DNA of 64,000 nucleotides from Bacilli bacterium (GTDB taxonomy: Bacteria; Bacillota_I; Bacilli_A; RF39; UBA660), in the NCBI GenBank assembly GCA_017472015.1, contig JAFURC010000016.1, positions 17,167 through 81,166 of the forward strand. Reading direction: 5' to 3'. Every line of letters begins with the position of its first letter. Position 1 is the first letter of the stretch. The notes under the pieces are model-generated. The model was not told the origin of the DNA and made no database searches. It was given only the letters and a program-made list of their open reading frames with translations. The translations under genes were made by a program, and so were the position numbers. This document shows, one piece after another, positions 1 through 10,123 of this stretch.

Positions 1-162
1 TTCTTCAATTACTCCTTTTTCTTTAGAAACTAAGACAAAGTCCCCAACAAGGGGAAGTGTTTTTAAATTTTTAAGTTTCCCGCGTTGTTTACAAATAATT
101 GTTTCATTTCCTAAATCAACATAGAAATTTTCACTGATAACTTTAACAACTTGTCCTTTCAT
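1..162 (-). CDS. rsgA: Ribosome small-subunit-dependent GTPase A, N-terminal part (cut by window edge)
   Basis: Read on the minus strand from an ATG at 162, the sequence gives MKGQVVKVISENFYVDLG, then CKQRGKLKN and LPLVGDFVLV, which is the N-terminal OB-fold opening of RsgA/YloQ (CpgA). The family is a circularly permuted GTPase that assists late 30S maturation; the GTPase and zinc domains lie beyond the left edge. An AGGAGT ribosome-binding site overlaps the end of prkC, 7 bases upstream, so the two are co-transcribed. The order prpC-prkC-rsgA is the one known from Bacillus. Only 54 codons are visible, so intactness cannot be judged. Confidence 0.85.
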   Translation of the reverse strand, partial: MKGQVVKVISENFYVDLGNETIICKQRGKLKNLKTLPLVGDFVLVSKEKGVIEE

Positions 163-169
163 ATAACTC

Positions 170-1924
170 CTATTCATTATCTTGATTTGTATCTTCTTCA
201 AATTCTTCAGTATTTTCATTTTCTGGATCGACTATTTCAGTTTCATTATATTTAACAGCATAAACGATTTTTAAATTAGCACCCTTAACAATCGTCGTTC
301 CGGCTGCTCTACTTTGACTGATAATAACATTTTCTTCAAATTCTTCGGTTTCTTTTGGGACAAATTCAACTACTACTCCATATTCATCACAAAAATTTTG
401 AATTTCTTCAATAGTCCATTCTTCGTCAACAAAGTTTGGATACTCATCAACTACATTTGGAATATAAAGAATAATTTTCGATCCTTTAGATACTTTCTCT
501 CCAACTTCAAGAGATTGTTTAATTATTTCTTGTTTATCATATTCTTTATCATCCTCAGGTTCCATTTTTTCTATCACAACATTTAAATTATATTGACTTG
601 TTAAAATAGTTTTAACTTCAATATAATTTCTGCCAACATAATTTTCTATTTCATAAATTGTATCTCCAAGTGATTCATAAAGAGTAATTGGAGTTCCTTT
701 TTTAACTTTTCTTCCAATCGCCGGAGAGGTTTTAACAACAAGTCCAGCATCAATATCTTCATCACTTATTTGTTCTATTTCAATCTTAACTTCAAACCCT
801 TTCTCTTTTAAGGTTTCTTCAGCTTTTTGAATCGTCATTCCACTAACATTTGGAATCACAACATCAGGAACTTCCGTTAATTTGGGATAAACAACAAAAA
901 TACCAACTAATACTAAGACTATAAACAAAAATATTAATGATAAAATCCAAATCCAAGTATTATTTCCTTCATCTTCTAAAATATTTTCTTCTTCAATTTT
1001 CTCTTCTTCTTTAGGTGGATCTAGAATAACTGGTTTTTTATTTTCACTTTCAGTATCATGTTCAGGATACAAGAATTCATATTTTTTTTCATTTAATCTT
1101 TCTTCATTTAAACAAGAAAGTAAATCATCATGCATCATTGTTGCTGTTTCATAACGATTTTTAGGATTTTTAGCTGTCGCTTTTAAAATAATATTTTCAA
1201 CACTTTGAGGAATTGATTCATTAATACTTCTTACACTTGGAATATCATTTTTCATATGTTTAAGTGCTATTTCAACAGCATTATCACCTTTAAAAGGAAG
1301 TTTACTAGTCAAAAGTTCATAGAATAAAATCCCCATTGAATAAATATCACTTTTAATTGTTGCTCCTTTACCACTTGCTTGTTCAGGAGGTAAATAATGG
1401 ACACTTCCCATAATGGCATTTGTTTGGGTTAATTGGGTACTATTAAGAGCCATTGCAATACCAAAATCAGTTATTTTAATTTCTCCATTTTCTTTAATTA
1501 ATATATTTTGAGGTTTTAAATCACGATGAATTATATAAGAATCATGGGCTTCTTTAATACCATCTGTAATTTGTAACATGATATCAATAGCTTCTGATAA
1601 AGATAAATTTCCACGTTTTTTAATTAATTGTTTCAAAGTCATCCCTTCAACATACTCCATGACAATATAATAAGTTCCATGATCTTCTCCAACATCATAC
1701 ATTTCAACTATATTTGGATGAGATAAACTAGATGCTGACAACGCTTCTCTTTGAAAACGACGAACAAATTTCTCATCACCGGCTAAGTCACCTCTTAAAA
1801 CTTTTATAGCCACATTTCTATCTAAAATAATATCTTTAGCAAGATAAACATTTGCCATCCCACCTTCACCGATACTACGAATTATTTCATAACGATCATT
1901 TATTTTTTGACCTTTAGTTATCAT
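170..1924 (-). CDS. prkC: PASTA-domain serine/threonine protein kinase (PrkC/PknB type)
   Basis: 584-residue transmembrane Hanks-type kinase that in Bacillota senses muropeptides or lipid II and phosphorylates cell-wall and growth proteins. Visible: glycine loop GEGGMANVY (19-27), catalytic Lys41, HRDLKPQN (133-140) with Asp135, DFG (153-155), and a threonine-rich activation loop before GSVHYLPPEQ. A Glu/Lys-rich juxtamembrane segment precedes one membrane helix at about 324-347. Outside follow three PASTA repeats of about 65 residues (starting near PDVVIPNVSG) and an acidic tail. The start overlaps the prpC stop by 4 bases (ATGA), so kinase and phosphatase are translationally coupled. All catalytic residues are present. 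Confidence 0.97.
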   Translation of the reverse strand: MITKGQKINDRYEIIRSIGEGGMANVYLAKDIILDRNVAIKVLRGDLAGDEKFVRRFQREALSASSLSHPNIVEMYDVGEDHGTYYIVMEYVEGMTLKQLIKKRGNLSLSEAIDIMLQITDGIKEAHDSYIIHRDLKPQNILIKENGEIKITDFGIAMALNSTQLTQTNAIMGSVHYLPPEQASGKGATIKSDIYSMGILFYELLTSKLPFKGDNAVEIALKHMKNDIPSVRSINESIPQSVENIILKATAKNPKNRYETATMMHDDLLSCLNEERLNEKKYEFLYPEHDTESENKKPVILDPPKEEEKIEEENILEDEGNNTWIWILSLIFLFIVLVLVGIFVVYPKLTEVPDVVIPNVSGMTIQKAEETLKEKGFEVKIEIEQISDEDIDAGLVVKTSPAIGRKVKKGTPITLYESLGDTIYEIENYVGRNYIEVKTILTSQYNLNVVIEKMEPEDDKEYDKQEIIKQSLEVGEKVSKGSKIILYIPNVVDEYPNFVDEEWTIEEIQNFCDEYGVVVEFVPKETEEFEENVIISQSRAAGTTIVKGANLKIVYAVKYNETEIVDPENENTEEFEEDTNQDNE

Positions 1925-2664
1925 TTTCCACCTTCTTCTTCTTTTTCTAAATAGGCAACTGAAATATTATCAATTCCCCCTAAATTATTAGCCTTTTGAA
2001 TTAATCCAACTATTTTTTCTTCTATTTCATCTTGACTATTTATTACATCTTCTATTTTACAGTCTTCAAGCATATTAGTCAAGCCATCACTGGCTAAAAG
2101 TACCCCTGAAATATTTGTATCGCAGTCAAAAACATCTGCATCAACTGAAGGACTCGCACCAAGTGCTTTCATAAGCACATTCTTTCTTGGATGATCCCTG
2201 GCTTCATCTTCTGTGATCTCCCCTGCTTCAACTAATAAATTAACAAGTGAATGATCAACTGTTACCTTATGAAGTTTATTATTCTTTACAACATAACCAC
2301 TGGAATCTCCAATATTACCAAATAATAAATAATCTTTAGTATATAAAGCCAGAACTAAAGTCGTTCCCATACCAACACTTTCAGGATTAGTTTTTTCATA
2401 TTCAAATATTTGATTATTAATACTTGTTACACTTTCATTTATCCAAATAATCGCACTTTCCTTATCTAAATTATAAAATGTTTCTTGAAAATGTTTACCA
2501 AGATAAGAAATCGCAATACTAGATGCAATTTCTCCAGCTCTATGTCCTCCCATCCCATCAGCAACAGCAAGCAAATATTCATCATTCACATTTTTTAAAA
2601 TAATAACACTATCTTCATTATGAGATCTCACTTTTCCAACATCAGTTAAATAAAAACTTTTCAT
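1921..2664 (-). CDS. prpC: PP2C-family serine/threonine phosphatase
   Basis: 247 residues, the usual length for the bacterial PP2C partner of PrkC. It removes phosphates placed by the kinase and needs Mn/Mg. Metal-binding motifs are intact: DVGKVRSHNEDS at 8-19, ADGMGGHRAGE at 35-45, a central GDSSGY, a LASDGLTNML block, and a closing GGIDNIS. It is soluble, with no signal peptide or membrane helix. The gene overlaps both neighbours by 4 bases (rlmN upstream, prkC downstream), so stoichiometry is probably set by translational coupling. Its TGA stop shows that TGA is a real stop codon in this organism. Confidence 0.96.
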   Translation of the reverse strand: MKSFYLTDVGKVRSHNEDSVIILKNVNDEYLLAVADGMGGHRAGEIASSIAISYLGKHFQETFYNLDKESAIIWINESVTSINNQIFEYEKTNPESVGMGTTLVLALYTKDYLLFGNIGDSSGYVVKNNKLHKVTVDHSLVNLLVEAGEITEDEARDHPRKNVLMKALGASPSVDADVFDCDTNISGVLLASDGLTNMLEDCKIEDVINSQDEIEEKIVGLIQKANNLGGIDNISVAYLEKEEEGGK

Positions 2665-3686
2665 GCTAAATTCTCCTTAATTGTTTTTAACTGTCCACAT
2701 GCAGCACTAATTTTTCCCCCAAATTCCCGTCTAATCGTACAACTTATATTATTTTTCTTTAATATATCATAGAAAGTCATTATTCTTTCTTTACTACTTC
2801 TTTTATATTCTAAAGTATTTGTTTCATTGTATGGAATTAAATTAACATAACAGTTAATTCCCTTTAATAATCTACTAAGTTCTAAAGCTAATTCTTGGGT
2901 ATCATTAACCCCACTTAACATGATATATTCAAAAGTTACCCGACGATTTGTTTTTTCTAAATAAAATTTAATTGATTCCATTAATTTTTCAATATTATAA
3001 ACCTTATTAATTGGCATTAATTTACTTCTAAGCTCATTATTTGGAGCATGCAAGCTAATTGCCAAATTTACTTGATACGGAAATTCACTAAACTCATATA
3101 TCTTAGGCACAATTCCACAAGTTGAAACCGTTATATGCCGACTTCCTAAATTAATTCCCATATTACTATTTACTATTTCAATAAAATCACAAATATTTTG
3201 ATAATTATCAAAAGGTTCCCCTATTCCCATAATAACTACATGACTAATACGAATATCAAGATCACTTTCAATTTTTAATATTTGTAACACCATCTCACCA
3301 CTTTTAACATCCCGAATTTTTTTAATTTTTCCAGACTCACAAAAAGAACAAGCCATATTACAACCAACTTCTGAAGAAATACACAAACTCTTCCCATAAT
3401 CATGTTCCATTAAAACCGCTTCAATTGTATTCCCATCAGATAACTTTAACAAATATTTATAAACTAACTCATCACTTTGTTTATTAACAATTTCTATATT
3501 ATCAAAATAAAAATCTTTCTTTAACAACTCAATTACTTCTTTTTTCATATTAGTAATCATATCAAAACTTTTTATTCTTTTTACATAAATCCAATCAAAT
3601 AATTGTTTAGTTCGGTACTTCTTCTCACCAATACTAATAAAATAATCATCAAGCCTTGAACTTGTCATACTATATATACTTTCCAT
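2661..3686 (-). CDS. rlmN: Dual-specificity 23S rRNA/tRNA adenine-C2 methyltransferase, radical SAM
   Basis: Radical-SAM enzyme that methylates A2503 of 23S rRNA and A37 of some tRNAs. The CxxxCxxC cluster motif reads CNMACSFC, followed by the family signature MGIGEPFDNY and the substrate-channel segment ISAACGQL near the C-terminus, whose Cys is the methyl-carrying residue of the family. I chose the ATG at 3686 (MESIYSM) because GGGTG lies at good distance from it; an in-frame ATG at 3698 is also possible. First gene of the rlmN-prpC-prkC-rsgA unit, as in Bacillus (yloN). Confidence 0.95.
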   Translation of the reverse strand: MESIYSMTSSRLDDYFISIGEKKYRTKQLFDWIYVKRIKSFDMITNMKKEVIELLKKDFYFDNIEIVNKQSDELVYKYLLKLSDGNTIEAVLMEHDYGKSLCISSEVGCNMACSFCESGKIKKIRDVKSGEMVLQILKIESDLDIRISHVVIMGIGEPFDNYQNICDFIEIVNSNMGINLGSRHITVSTCGIVPKIYEFSEFPYQVNLAISLHAPNNELRSKLMPINKVYNIEKLMESIKFYLEKTNRRVTFEYIMLSGVNDTQELALELSRLLKGINCYVNLIPYNETNTLEYKRSSKERIMTFYDILKKNNISCTIRREFGGKISAACGQLKTIKENLA

Positions 3687-3781
3687 ACAAACACCCATAG
3701 TAATTTTACCATAACGATAAAAAAAAATATAGTTAAAATAGTTCTACTTAACAATTTTTGACTATATTTTTACTTTATTAA

Positions 3782-5653
3782 TTAATATTCACATTCTCCA
3801 TCTGTTCCTATTATAGTTGTTTTATATCCTTCTTGATAATAAGGACTACTACCATATAACCAAGGAAAATATTTAATAGTTTTGATTTCTTCACATGTTT
3901 TACTTGTAAATGTTATACTTTCTAAATTAGGATTAGTATTTGATGATTTGTTAAAAACATTTAGCCCTATATTTTGAATGCCGCTTCCTATTGTTACTGT
4001 TTTTAATTGATTATTAGCAAAAGCACTCTGACCTATCGTTGTTACACTATCTGGTATCACTACACTTGTTAATTTATTTCCATAGAAAGCATAATCTTCT
4101 ATTACTGTTACACTATTTGGTATCACTACACTTGTTAATTGATTATTAAAAAAAGCACTCTGACCTATTGTTGTTACACTATTTGGTATCTCTACACTTG
4201 TTAATTTATTTCCATAGAAAGCATAATCTTCTATTACTGTTACACTATTTGGTATCTCTACACTTGTTAATTGATTATCAGAAAAAGCACTCTGACCTAT
4301 TGTTGTTACACTATCTGGTATCACTACACTTGTTAATTGATTATAAGAAAAAGCACTCTGACCTATTATTGTTACACTATTTGGTATCACTACACTTGTT
4401 AAGTTATTATCAGAAAAAGCATTAGAACCTATTGTTGTTATAGTGTTAGGGATAACTATATTTTCTACATCACTAAAAATCGGTTCATGTGTTTCATATT
4501 TTAACTTACCTTGCAAAACAGTGACATTAATATCATTTATTTTTTCAGGAATTATTACATCCACACCACCTGTAGTTAAATTATATGAAGTTAAAGTTAT
4601 GCTAGCATTATTTTTATCAATTGCATTAATATCTAATTCTTCACTTGTATCTGAGTTTATATATTTATCTACTATACCTTGATAATTTGATATTATCCCT
4701 TCATCTTGTAAATAATTATAATCGATTGATAAACCTTGCGTGCTTAATTGATCAATAACAACATTAAAAGTCAGTCCCTGTAATGTTTCTCCATTGCACA
4801 AAGATTTAAATGATAAATATATTTCTTCATTTTCATTTTTTACTTCATCCGGATCAGAACCTGCACTTTGTATTATATATGAAGCACAAATATCTAATTG
4901 TTCTTCTGTTAAATTACTGTTTAAATCATAGACTACTTTATTAGTTTTTGTATAACTAACTCCTTCATATTCTATATCATATCCAAAACAACTTTCATCT
5001 GTTTCAATTGATTTTTCTTCCAAATCACCTTTAACATTTACTTTAATACTTGCATATAATTTATTCCAATCTAAATTTGCATATTCTTCACTTGGATTGA
5101 TATAGTAATCACATCCATCAGTTACTTCTCCACCACAAATATTTAAATATTCAGCAATTCTTACATATAACCTATATGTTTTAGAATAATTACCATCATC
5201 TGATCCTATTGTATCTACCCAAATTCTTTTATTAGTTATATCACTATAAGTACGATCACTAAAGATTTCTGTTTCTAAATCTCCATTTACTTCCACTAAT
5301 TTAAATTTTAATAATTGAGAATCTATTGGAATAGTTCTATTTAAATCGCTTCCCTCGTATTCTCCATTATCAAGAACTATTTCATAATAAATATTTTTTT
5401 TATTATAAGTATTTTTACCACTTACTTGAAATTCAAAATAATCAGTTTCCGGATATTCTTCGCTTGGCATTAAATTATTGATATTTATTGTTTTACTTGT
5501 TTCATTATAATACATATAAATATCTCCGGTTATTACTTCTTGATTTTCAAATCCAGTTTGCTGATACACAAATACTGCATAGGAAACTCCAACGATTATC
5601 AACAAAATTGCTAATATTCCAATTACTAAAACTTTTACTTTTTCTTTTTTCAT
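3782..5653 (-). CDS. Exported BspA-like leucine-rich-repeat (LRR_5) surface protein
   Basis: 623 residues. The N-terminus is a Lys-rich start and one hydrophobic helix (about 7-28) followed by SYAVFVYQQTGFENQEVITG, which resembles SipW/TasA-type exported proteins. Residues about 40-390 are an unassigned, cysteine-containing extracellular region. Residues about 400-560 are seven 22-residue LRR_5 units of the form IPNSVTTIGQSAF...NQLTSVV, then a GIQNIGLNVF unit and a cysteine-containing cap. BspA-type repeats mediate host or extracellular-matrix binding in gut bacteria; that role is inferred. The start has a GTGAGG ribosome-binding site, and a good promoter lies 50-78 bases upstream. The gene stands alone. 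Confidence 0.85.
   Translation of the reverse strand: MKKEKVKVLVIGILAILLIIVGVSYAVFVYQQTGFENQEVITGDIYMYYNETSKTININNLMPSEEYPETDYFEFQVSGKNTYNKKNIYYEIVLDNGEYEGSDLNRTIPIDSQLLKFKLVEVNGDLETEIFSDRTYSDITNKRIWVDTIGSDDGNYSKTYRLYVRIAEYLNICGGEVTDGCDYYINPSEEYANLDWNKLYASIKVNVKGDLEEKSIETDESCFGYDIEYEGVSYTKTNKVVYDLNSNLTEEQLDICASYIIQSAGSDPDEVKNENEEIYLSFKSLCNGETLQGLTFNVVIDQLSTQGLSIDYNYLQDEGIISNYQGIVDKYINSDTSEELDINAIDKNNASITLTSYNLTTGGVDVIIPEKINDINVTVLQGKLKYETHEPIFSDVENIVIPNTITTIGSNAFSDNNLTSVVIPNSVTIIGQSAFSYNQLTSVVIPDSVTTIGQSAFSDNQLTSVEIPNSVTVIEDYAFYGNKLTSVEIPNSVTTIGQSAFFNNQLTSVVIPNSVTVIEDYAFYGNKLTSVVIPDSVTTIGQSAFANNQLKTVTIGSGIQNIGLNVFNKSSNTNPNLESITFTSKTCEEIKTIKYFPWLYGSSPYYQEGYKTTIIGTDGECEY
3995..4457 (-). repeat. 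Tandem 66-bp LRR-coding repeats
   Basis: Seven copies of a 66-base unit encode the 22-residue leucine-rich repeats of the surface protein at 3782-5653. Two unit types alternate: an IGQSAF...NNQLTSV type and an IEDYAFYGNKLTSV type. Copies of the same type are nearly identical at the DNA level, so repeat-number change by recombination or slippage is likely. Confidence 0.85.
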
Positions 5654-5702
5654 TTTTTCCTCACTTTCTAAATTTTCAACATCGCCCCTTGATTATGATT
5701 TA

Positions 5703-5731
5703 ATTATATAATAGATTTTTACTATTTGCAA
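5703..5731 (-). promoter_or_regulatory. Sigma-A type promoter of the LRR surface-protein gene
   Basis: On the minus strand a TTGCAA -35 box (5726-5731) and a perfect TATAAT -10 box (5703-5708) are separated by 17 bases, about 50 bases upstream of the ATG at 5653. The rest of the 5654-6012 gap holds no gene; it contains the G8 tract listed separately and otherwise AT-rich sequence with no structure I could recognise. Confidence 0.6.
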
Positions 5732-5856
5732 CTCTTTCATTTTAAATTAAAAAGATGCAAAAAAGTATAGTAAAACTAATATTAAGATTGCTACATTTTT
5801 TGTATCTAAATTTATTTAATAATATTATTAATTTAGTTAGAAATTGGAAATTTATA

Positions 5857-5864
5857 CCCCCCCC
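5857..5864. repeat. C8/G8 homopolymer tract
   Basis: Eight consecutive C on the plus strand (G on the minus strand), flanked by an imperfect inverted repeat (GTTGACTC/GAGTTAAC) at 5868-5884. It lies about 125 bases upstream of the LRR-gene promoter and is very unusual in sequence this AT-rich. Confidence 0.9.
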
Positions 5865-6012
5865 ATAGTTGACTCTGAGTTAACTTTTTGATTTGAAAAA
5901 TTTGAAAAAAATTTAGTTTTTTTAGAAATTATTTTTACCATATTTTCACAACCTTTCTAGTTTTACTAAAATAATTTAATCATATTTTGTTAATTTAATC
6001 AAGTAGAATTTA

Positions 6013-8940
6013 TTAATTATCTTCTAACTTTACACTTACAAGCTTGGATACACCTGATTCTTGCATAGTAATTCCATATAAAGTTTTAGCATATTCCATG
6101 GTTCTTTTTTTATGAGTGATAAGCAAGAACTGCGTTTTATCTTGATAATTATTTAAATACTCTCCAAAGTTATCAACATTTGCTTCATCAAGTGCTGCTT
6201 CCACCTCATCAAACACGCAAAATGGAACACTTCTAATATTTAAAATAGCAAATAATAAACTAATAGCTGTAAGAGTCTTTTCCCCTCCTGACATTAAAGA
6301 AATAGTTTTTAATTTCTTACCAGGAGGTGATGCAATTATTTCAACTCCTGTTTCTAGTAAATTATTTGGATCTGTTAGTTTTAAACTAGCATCTCCTCCT
6401 TTAAACATTTCTTTAAATACTTTTTTAAACTCAATTTGAAGTTTTTCAAAAGTAGTTTTAAAATCATCTTGCATTACATCATCCATCTCTTCTATTATTG
6501 AGTAAAGCATCTCTTTAGCATGTAATAAATCATCTCTTTCACTTGTTAAATAAGTATATCTTTCATTTACATTTTCATATTCTTTGATACTATCAATATT
6601 AACCATACCAATACTCTTTAATTTAACTTTTAAATCACTTACTAAACTTCTTGCTTCATCTTTATCTATTTCAAGAACATATTCATTTTTAGCTCTTTCA
6701 TAGGTTAAACTATAATCATTATTTAATATATTTAAATTATTATCTAAAGATGTATCTAGTTTACTTAATAATATATTTAAATTATTAAGTTCTTTTTCTT
6801 CTTTTTGTAAAGCACTTTGATTAACTTTATTAATACCTTCTTTTTCTAAAATATTTGTTTGTAATAGATCTTTTTCTTTAATTAAATTATTTAAATCTTT
6901 TTCTAACATACTAACTTCTAAAGATTTATCATAGTATAATTTATCTAATTTACTAATTTCATCAGTTGTATCACTATTATCGAGAGTTTTTAATTCTAAA
7001 ACTATGTCTTCTAATTTTTTATTAATATCTAAAACTTTATTATTTAAAACTTTTAAATTATCAATTAAACTAATTAAATTAGTTCTTTCATGATAGATAT
7101 TATTATCTATTGAAGTAATTTCACTTTCTAAATTATTTATTTCTTTTAAACTATTTTCTAAGATATTTTTATTTAAATTTAATTTAAGTTCTAATTCATT
7201 TAATTCATTTTTAACACCTGATAAATTCTTAGTAAATTCAGCCGATCCTCCAGTTATACTACCACCTACATGAATAATATCCCCGTCTAGTGTCATGACA
7301 CGATATTTGTTTTTAATTAATTTACTAAGTCTGTTGGCATTATCTAAATTATTAGTTACAATAATATTACCAAATTGATTTAAAATGATATCTTTATATA
7401 TATCACGATAAGTAATAAAATCACTTAAAACTCCTAAATAACTAGATTCATTTTCTAATATTTTTTTAGTTTCAAAATCTATATATTTTCCTTTAATAAC
7501 ATCAAGTGGTAAGAAAGTTACTCTACCTAAATGATTACTTTTTAAAAACTCAATTGCTAAGTTAGCACTTGCTCCAGTATCAACTATTAAGAAATTCTTA
7601 TTAGATAATGTAGCTACATCCAAACACTTTTGATATTTATTATCGGTTTTAACTAAATTAATTAAAGCATCATGAATACCAGATAATCTTGGATTATCAA
7701 TTACTTTTTTGACATTACTATTTAAATAAACATTATCACTTATATTACTTTTTAATATTTCTATTTTATTTAGTAAATTCAAGTTTTCTTTATCTTTATA
7801 ATTATATTCTTTTAAAGTATTTTCTTTTTTGGTTTTTAAAGTATTTAAACTATCAATTAAATTATTTAAATTATTTTCTATTTTTTCTTTAGTTAAAGTT
7901 AATTCATGAAGTTCTTTTTTACTAAGTTCTAAAGTACTTTCAAGTTTTAATTTCTCTTCTTTTAAATAACTAATATTTTCATGGATTTTAATATCATTTG
8001 CTTCATATTTACTACGTTCTTTTAAAAGAATACGCCTACTATTTAATTCTTCTTTTTCCCGTGATTTAATAATTAAATCATTGTTTAACTTTTGAATTTC
8101 TTTTTCAATATTAATTTGACTCAATTTAAGTTCATCTATTTCTGGATCATTTAATTTAGTATTTAACTTAAGAATAGTTTCATTTAAAGTTTTAATCTTT
8201 TCTTTCGTATCTTGATAAGTTAAATTCATATCACTTATTTCACGAGCTAATAAAGCAACTTCAATTTTTTCTAATTGACTCTTATATTCTAAATAACTCT
8301 TAGCTTTTTCACTTTGTTTTTTTAAAGGAATAACTCTTTCTTCAACTTCCGTTATAATATCATTTACGCGTTCTAAATTTAAATTCGTTTTATCAAGTTT
8401 CTTAAACGCTTCTTCTCTTCTTTTTTTATATTTTAAAATACCGGCGGCTTCTTCAATTACAAGTCGTCTTTCATATGGAGATGTTGATAAAATCTTCGAT
8501 ATTTCTCCTTGACCTATTATATTAAAAGAGTCCCTCCCTATACTACTATCTAAAAATAAATCAACAATATCTTTTAAACGACATTTATCTCCATTTAAAA
8601 AGTATTCATTTTCACCCGTTTTATATAACCTTCTTTTAACAGATACATTTTGATAAGGAATATTTAAATAGTTGTCCGTATTATCAAATGTTAAAGAGAC
8701 ACTCGCAACATGCATAGGACTTCTATTTTTTGATCCTCCAAATATAACATCACTCATTAAGTTATCGCCCCGAAGTGATTTAACTGATTGTTCACCAAGA
8801 ACAAACCGAATAGCATCAACTACATTACTTTTACCACTTCCATTAGGCCCAACAATACAAGTTATTTTATTATCTAAATTTATATTTAATTTATCAGCAA
8901 ATGATTTAAATCCTGATACTTCTATTTCTTTTAAATACAT
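6013..8940 (-). CDS. smc: Chromosome segregation ATPase SMC, short-armed
   Basis: Condensin subunit that loads on chromosomes and extrudes loops. Visible: Walker [14 protein letters not shown] (31-43), R-loop region, hinge at about 416-565 ([31 protein letters not shown]), ABC signature LMSGGEKTL and Walker B/D-loop [12 protein letters not shown] near the C-terminus. It has 975 residues against about 1,180 in Bacillus. Head and hinge are complete, so the missing residues come from the coiled-coil arms, roughly 85-100 from each. No frameshift is needed to explain this. Neither rnc nor ftsY, the usual neighbours, is adjacent. Confidence 0.96.
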   Translation of the reverse strand: MYLKEIEVSGFKSFADKLNINLDNKITCIVGPNGSGKSNVVDAIRFVLGEQSVKSLRGDNLMSDVIFGGSKNRSPMHVASVSLTFDNTDNYLNIPYQNVSVKRRLYKTGENEYFLNGDKCRLKDIVDLFLDSSIGRDSFNIIGQGEISKILSTSPYERRLVIEEAAGILKYKKRREEAFKKLDKTNLNLERVNDIITEVEERVIPLKKQSEKAKSYLEYKSQLEKIEVALLAREISDMNLTYQDTKEKIKTLNETILKLNTKLNDPEIDELKLSQINIEKEIQKLNNDLIIKSREKEELNSRRILLKERSKYEANDIKIHENISYLKEEKLKLESTLELSKKELHELTLTKEKIENNLNNLIDSLNTLKTKKENTLKEYNYKDKENLNLLNKIEILKSNISDNVYLNSNVKKVIDNPRLSGIHDALINLVKTDNKYQKCLDVATLSNKNFLIVDTGASANLAIEFLKSNHLGRVTFLPLDVIKGKYIDFETKKILENESSYLGVLSDFITYRDIYKDIILNQFGNIIVTNNLDNANRLSKLIKNKYRVMTLDGDIIHVGGSITGGSAEFTKNLSGVKNELNELELKLNLNKNILENSLKEINNLESEITSIDNNIYHERTNLISLIDNLKVLNNKVLDINKKLEDIVLELKTLDNSDTTDEISKLDKLYYDKSLEVSMLEKDLNNLIKEKDLLQTNILEKEGINKVNQSALQKEEKELNNLNILLSKLDTSLDNNLNILNNDYSLTYERAKNEYVLEIDKDEARSLVSDLKVKLKSIGMVNIDSIKEYENVNERYTYLTSERDDLLHAKEMLYSIIEEMDDVMQDDFKTTFEKLQIEFKKVFKEMFKGGDASLKLTDPNNLLETGVEIIASPPGKKLKTISLMSGGEKTLTAISLLFAILNIRSVPFCVFDEVEAALDEANVDNFGEYLNNYQDKTQFLLITHKKRTMEYAKTLYGITMQESGVSKLVSVKLEDN

Positions 8941-9073
8941 ATATTACCACTCTCTATTTAAGTATAACAAAAGAAAAAGAATTTGCAAAGTGAATTTGAA
9001 ATTCTTTTAATTATTTTATATTTAAGATATAAGCTTCTTAGAATAATTCTAAGAAAATTTTTTTTTACTCTTT

Positions 9074-10048
9074 CTATGAATGCCAACAAGTATTATAATT
9101 AGTATTTCTAACACAAGAACCGCTTTGATAAGTATAGGAATTACCATCATTTGCTTGATAAGACTGACACCAATTACTACAACTTCCATGAGCATAAATA
9201 TTGGCATTACATTGTTCTCCCATGGTATCTCCAGATGACGTTTTACATGAACAAGAACCACTATAACTATAGCTAGATACTCCGCAATCTGAATGCGAAG
9301 AGTATTGATAAATTTTGTAAATTCTATAATCAGAATTTGTTAAATTACTATTAGAAGTACAAGAAACACTTATTGTTCTTCCATCGCTATATCCATTTAA
9401 AGTAATTGTTGCCTGTTTAGAATAGTTATCTCCTGTAATACTAAACGTTCTACCAAAACTATCAATTGGAGAAAAATTAGAAATACCATCTTTAGATTCA
9501 CAAGTAACCGTTACTATTGCACCGGATTTATACCCAGAACTATAAGTATCACCATTAATATAAATATCAACAGTTGGCATTACTTCTAGTATTGAATTCA
9601 AATACGAAATATATCCATTATTTTGAAGTAATAAAATATTACCACTTGGATTAATATAATCTAAATATTTTTTGACATCATCAGAAATAACTGTATCATT
9701 TTTTAGCTCTTCAGTATAATCAGTATTTAGAAAAATAAGTTCATCCACCGTATTATCAAATTCTAAAACTCTTAATAATTCATTGCATTTATTTCTATTA
9801 TCTAAAGATATATCACTACAAGCAATTTTTTTATAATGATTATTTTTTATAGTAATATAATTAGAATCATTTTTAATTAATTTATTTATGTAATACAAAT
9901 CATATGTAGTATCCAAGTCATCATAATAAGATAATTCTTTATATTTACCAAGTAATGGAACAGCACTATTATATAAAATTGTAAATGTAACTAACGTAAA
10001 AATTGTTACTACTAATGTTTCTACTAAAACAAATCCCTTTTTATTCAT
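9074..10048 (-). CDS. Prepilin-like exported protein with Cys-rich C-terminus
   Basis: 324 residues starting MNKKGFVLVETLVV, a type IV prepilin signature: basic leader, Gly at the cleavage point, hydrophobic residue after it and Glu at +5, then a continuous hydrophobic helix. Residues about 30-160 are soluble and unassigned. Residues about 170-250 form an Ig-like module (TVDIYINGD, AIVTVTCES, ISVSCTS). The last about 75 residues are rich in Cys, Ser and Tyr (SGSCSCKTSSG, CSNWCQSY). The Ig plus Cys-rich tail is paralogous to the end of the giant protein at 10769-14464. Function is unknown; it is probably a surface-filament component. Confidence 0.7.
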   Translation of the reverse strand: MNKKGFVLVETLVVTIFTLVTFTILYNSAVPLLGKYKELSYYDDLDTTYDLYYINKLIKNDSNYITIKNNHYKKIACSDISLDNRNKCNELLRVLEFDNTVDELIFLNTDYTEELKNDTVISDDVKKYLDYINPSGNILLLQNNGYISYLNSILEVMPTVDIYINGDTYSSGYKSGAIVTVTCESKDGISNFSPIDSFGRTFSITGDNYSKQATITLNGYSDGRTISVSCTSNSNLTNSDYRIYKIYQYSSHSDCGVSSYSYSGSCSCKTSSGDTMGEQCNANIYAHGSCSNWCQSYQANDGNSYTYQSGSCVRNTNYNTCWHS

Positions 10049-10123
10049 ATTATCACCATAAACTCATTATACACTATAATTTATTTTTTTTAAAGATTAA
10101 AAAAATAATTATCTTTTAAATAA

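Noticed and set aside
3995..4457. Regular repeats taken for a CRISPR array
   Set aside because: Period is 66 bases without unique spacers, in frame inside a coding region, and it encodes leucine-rich repeats.
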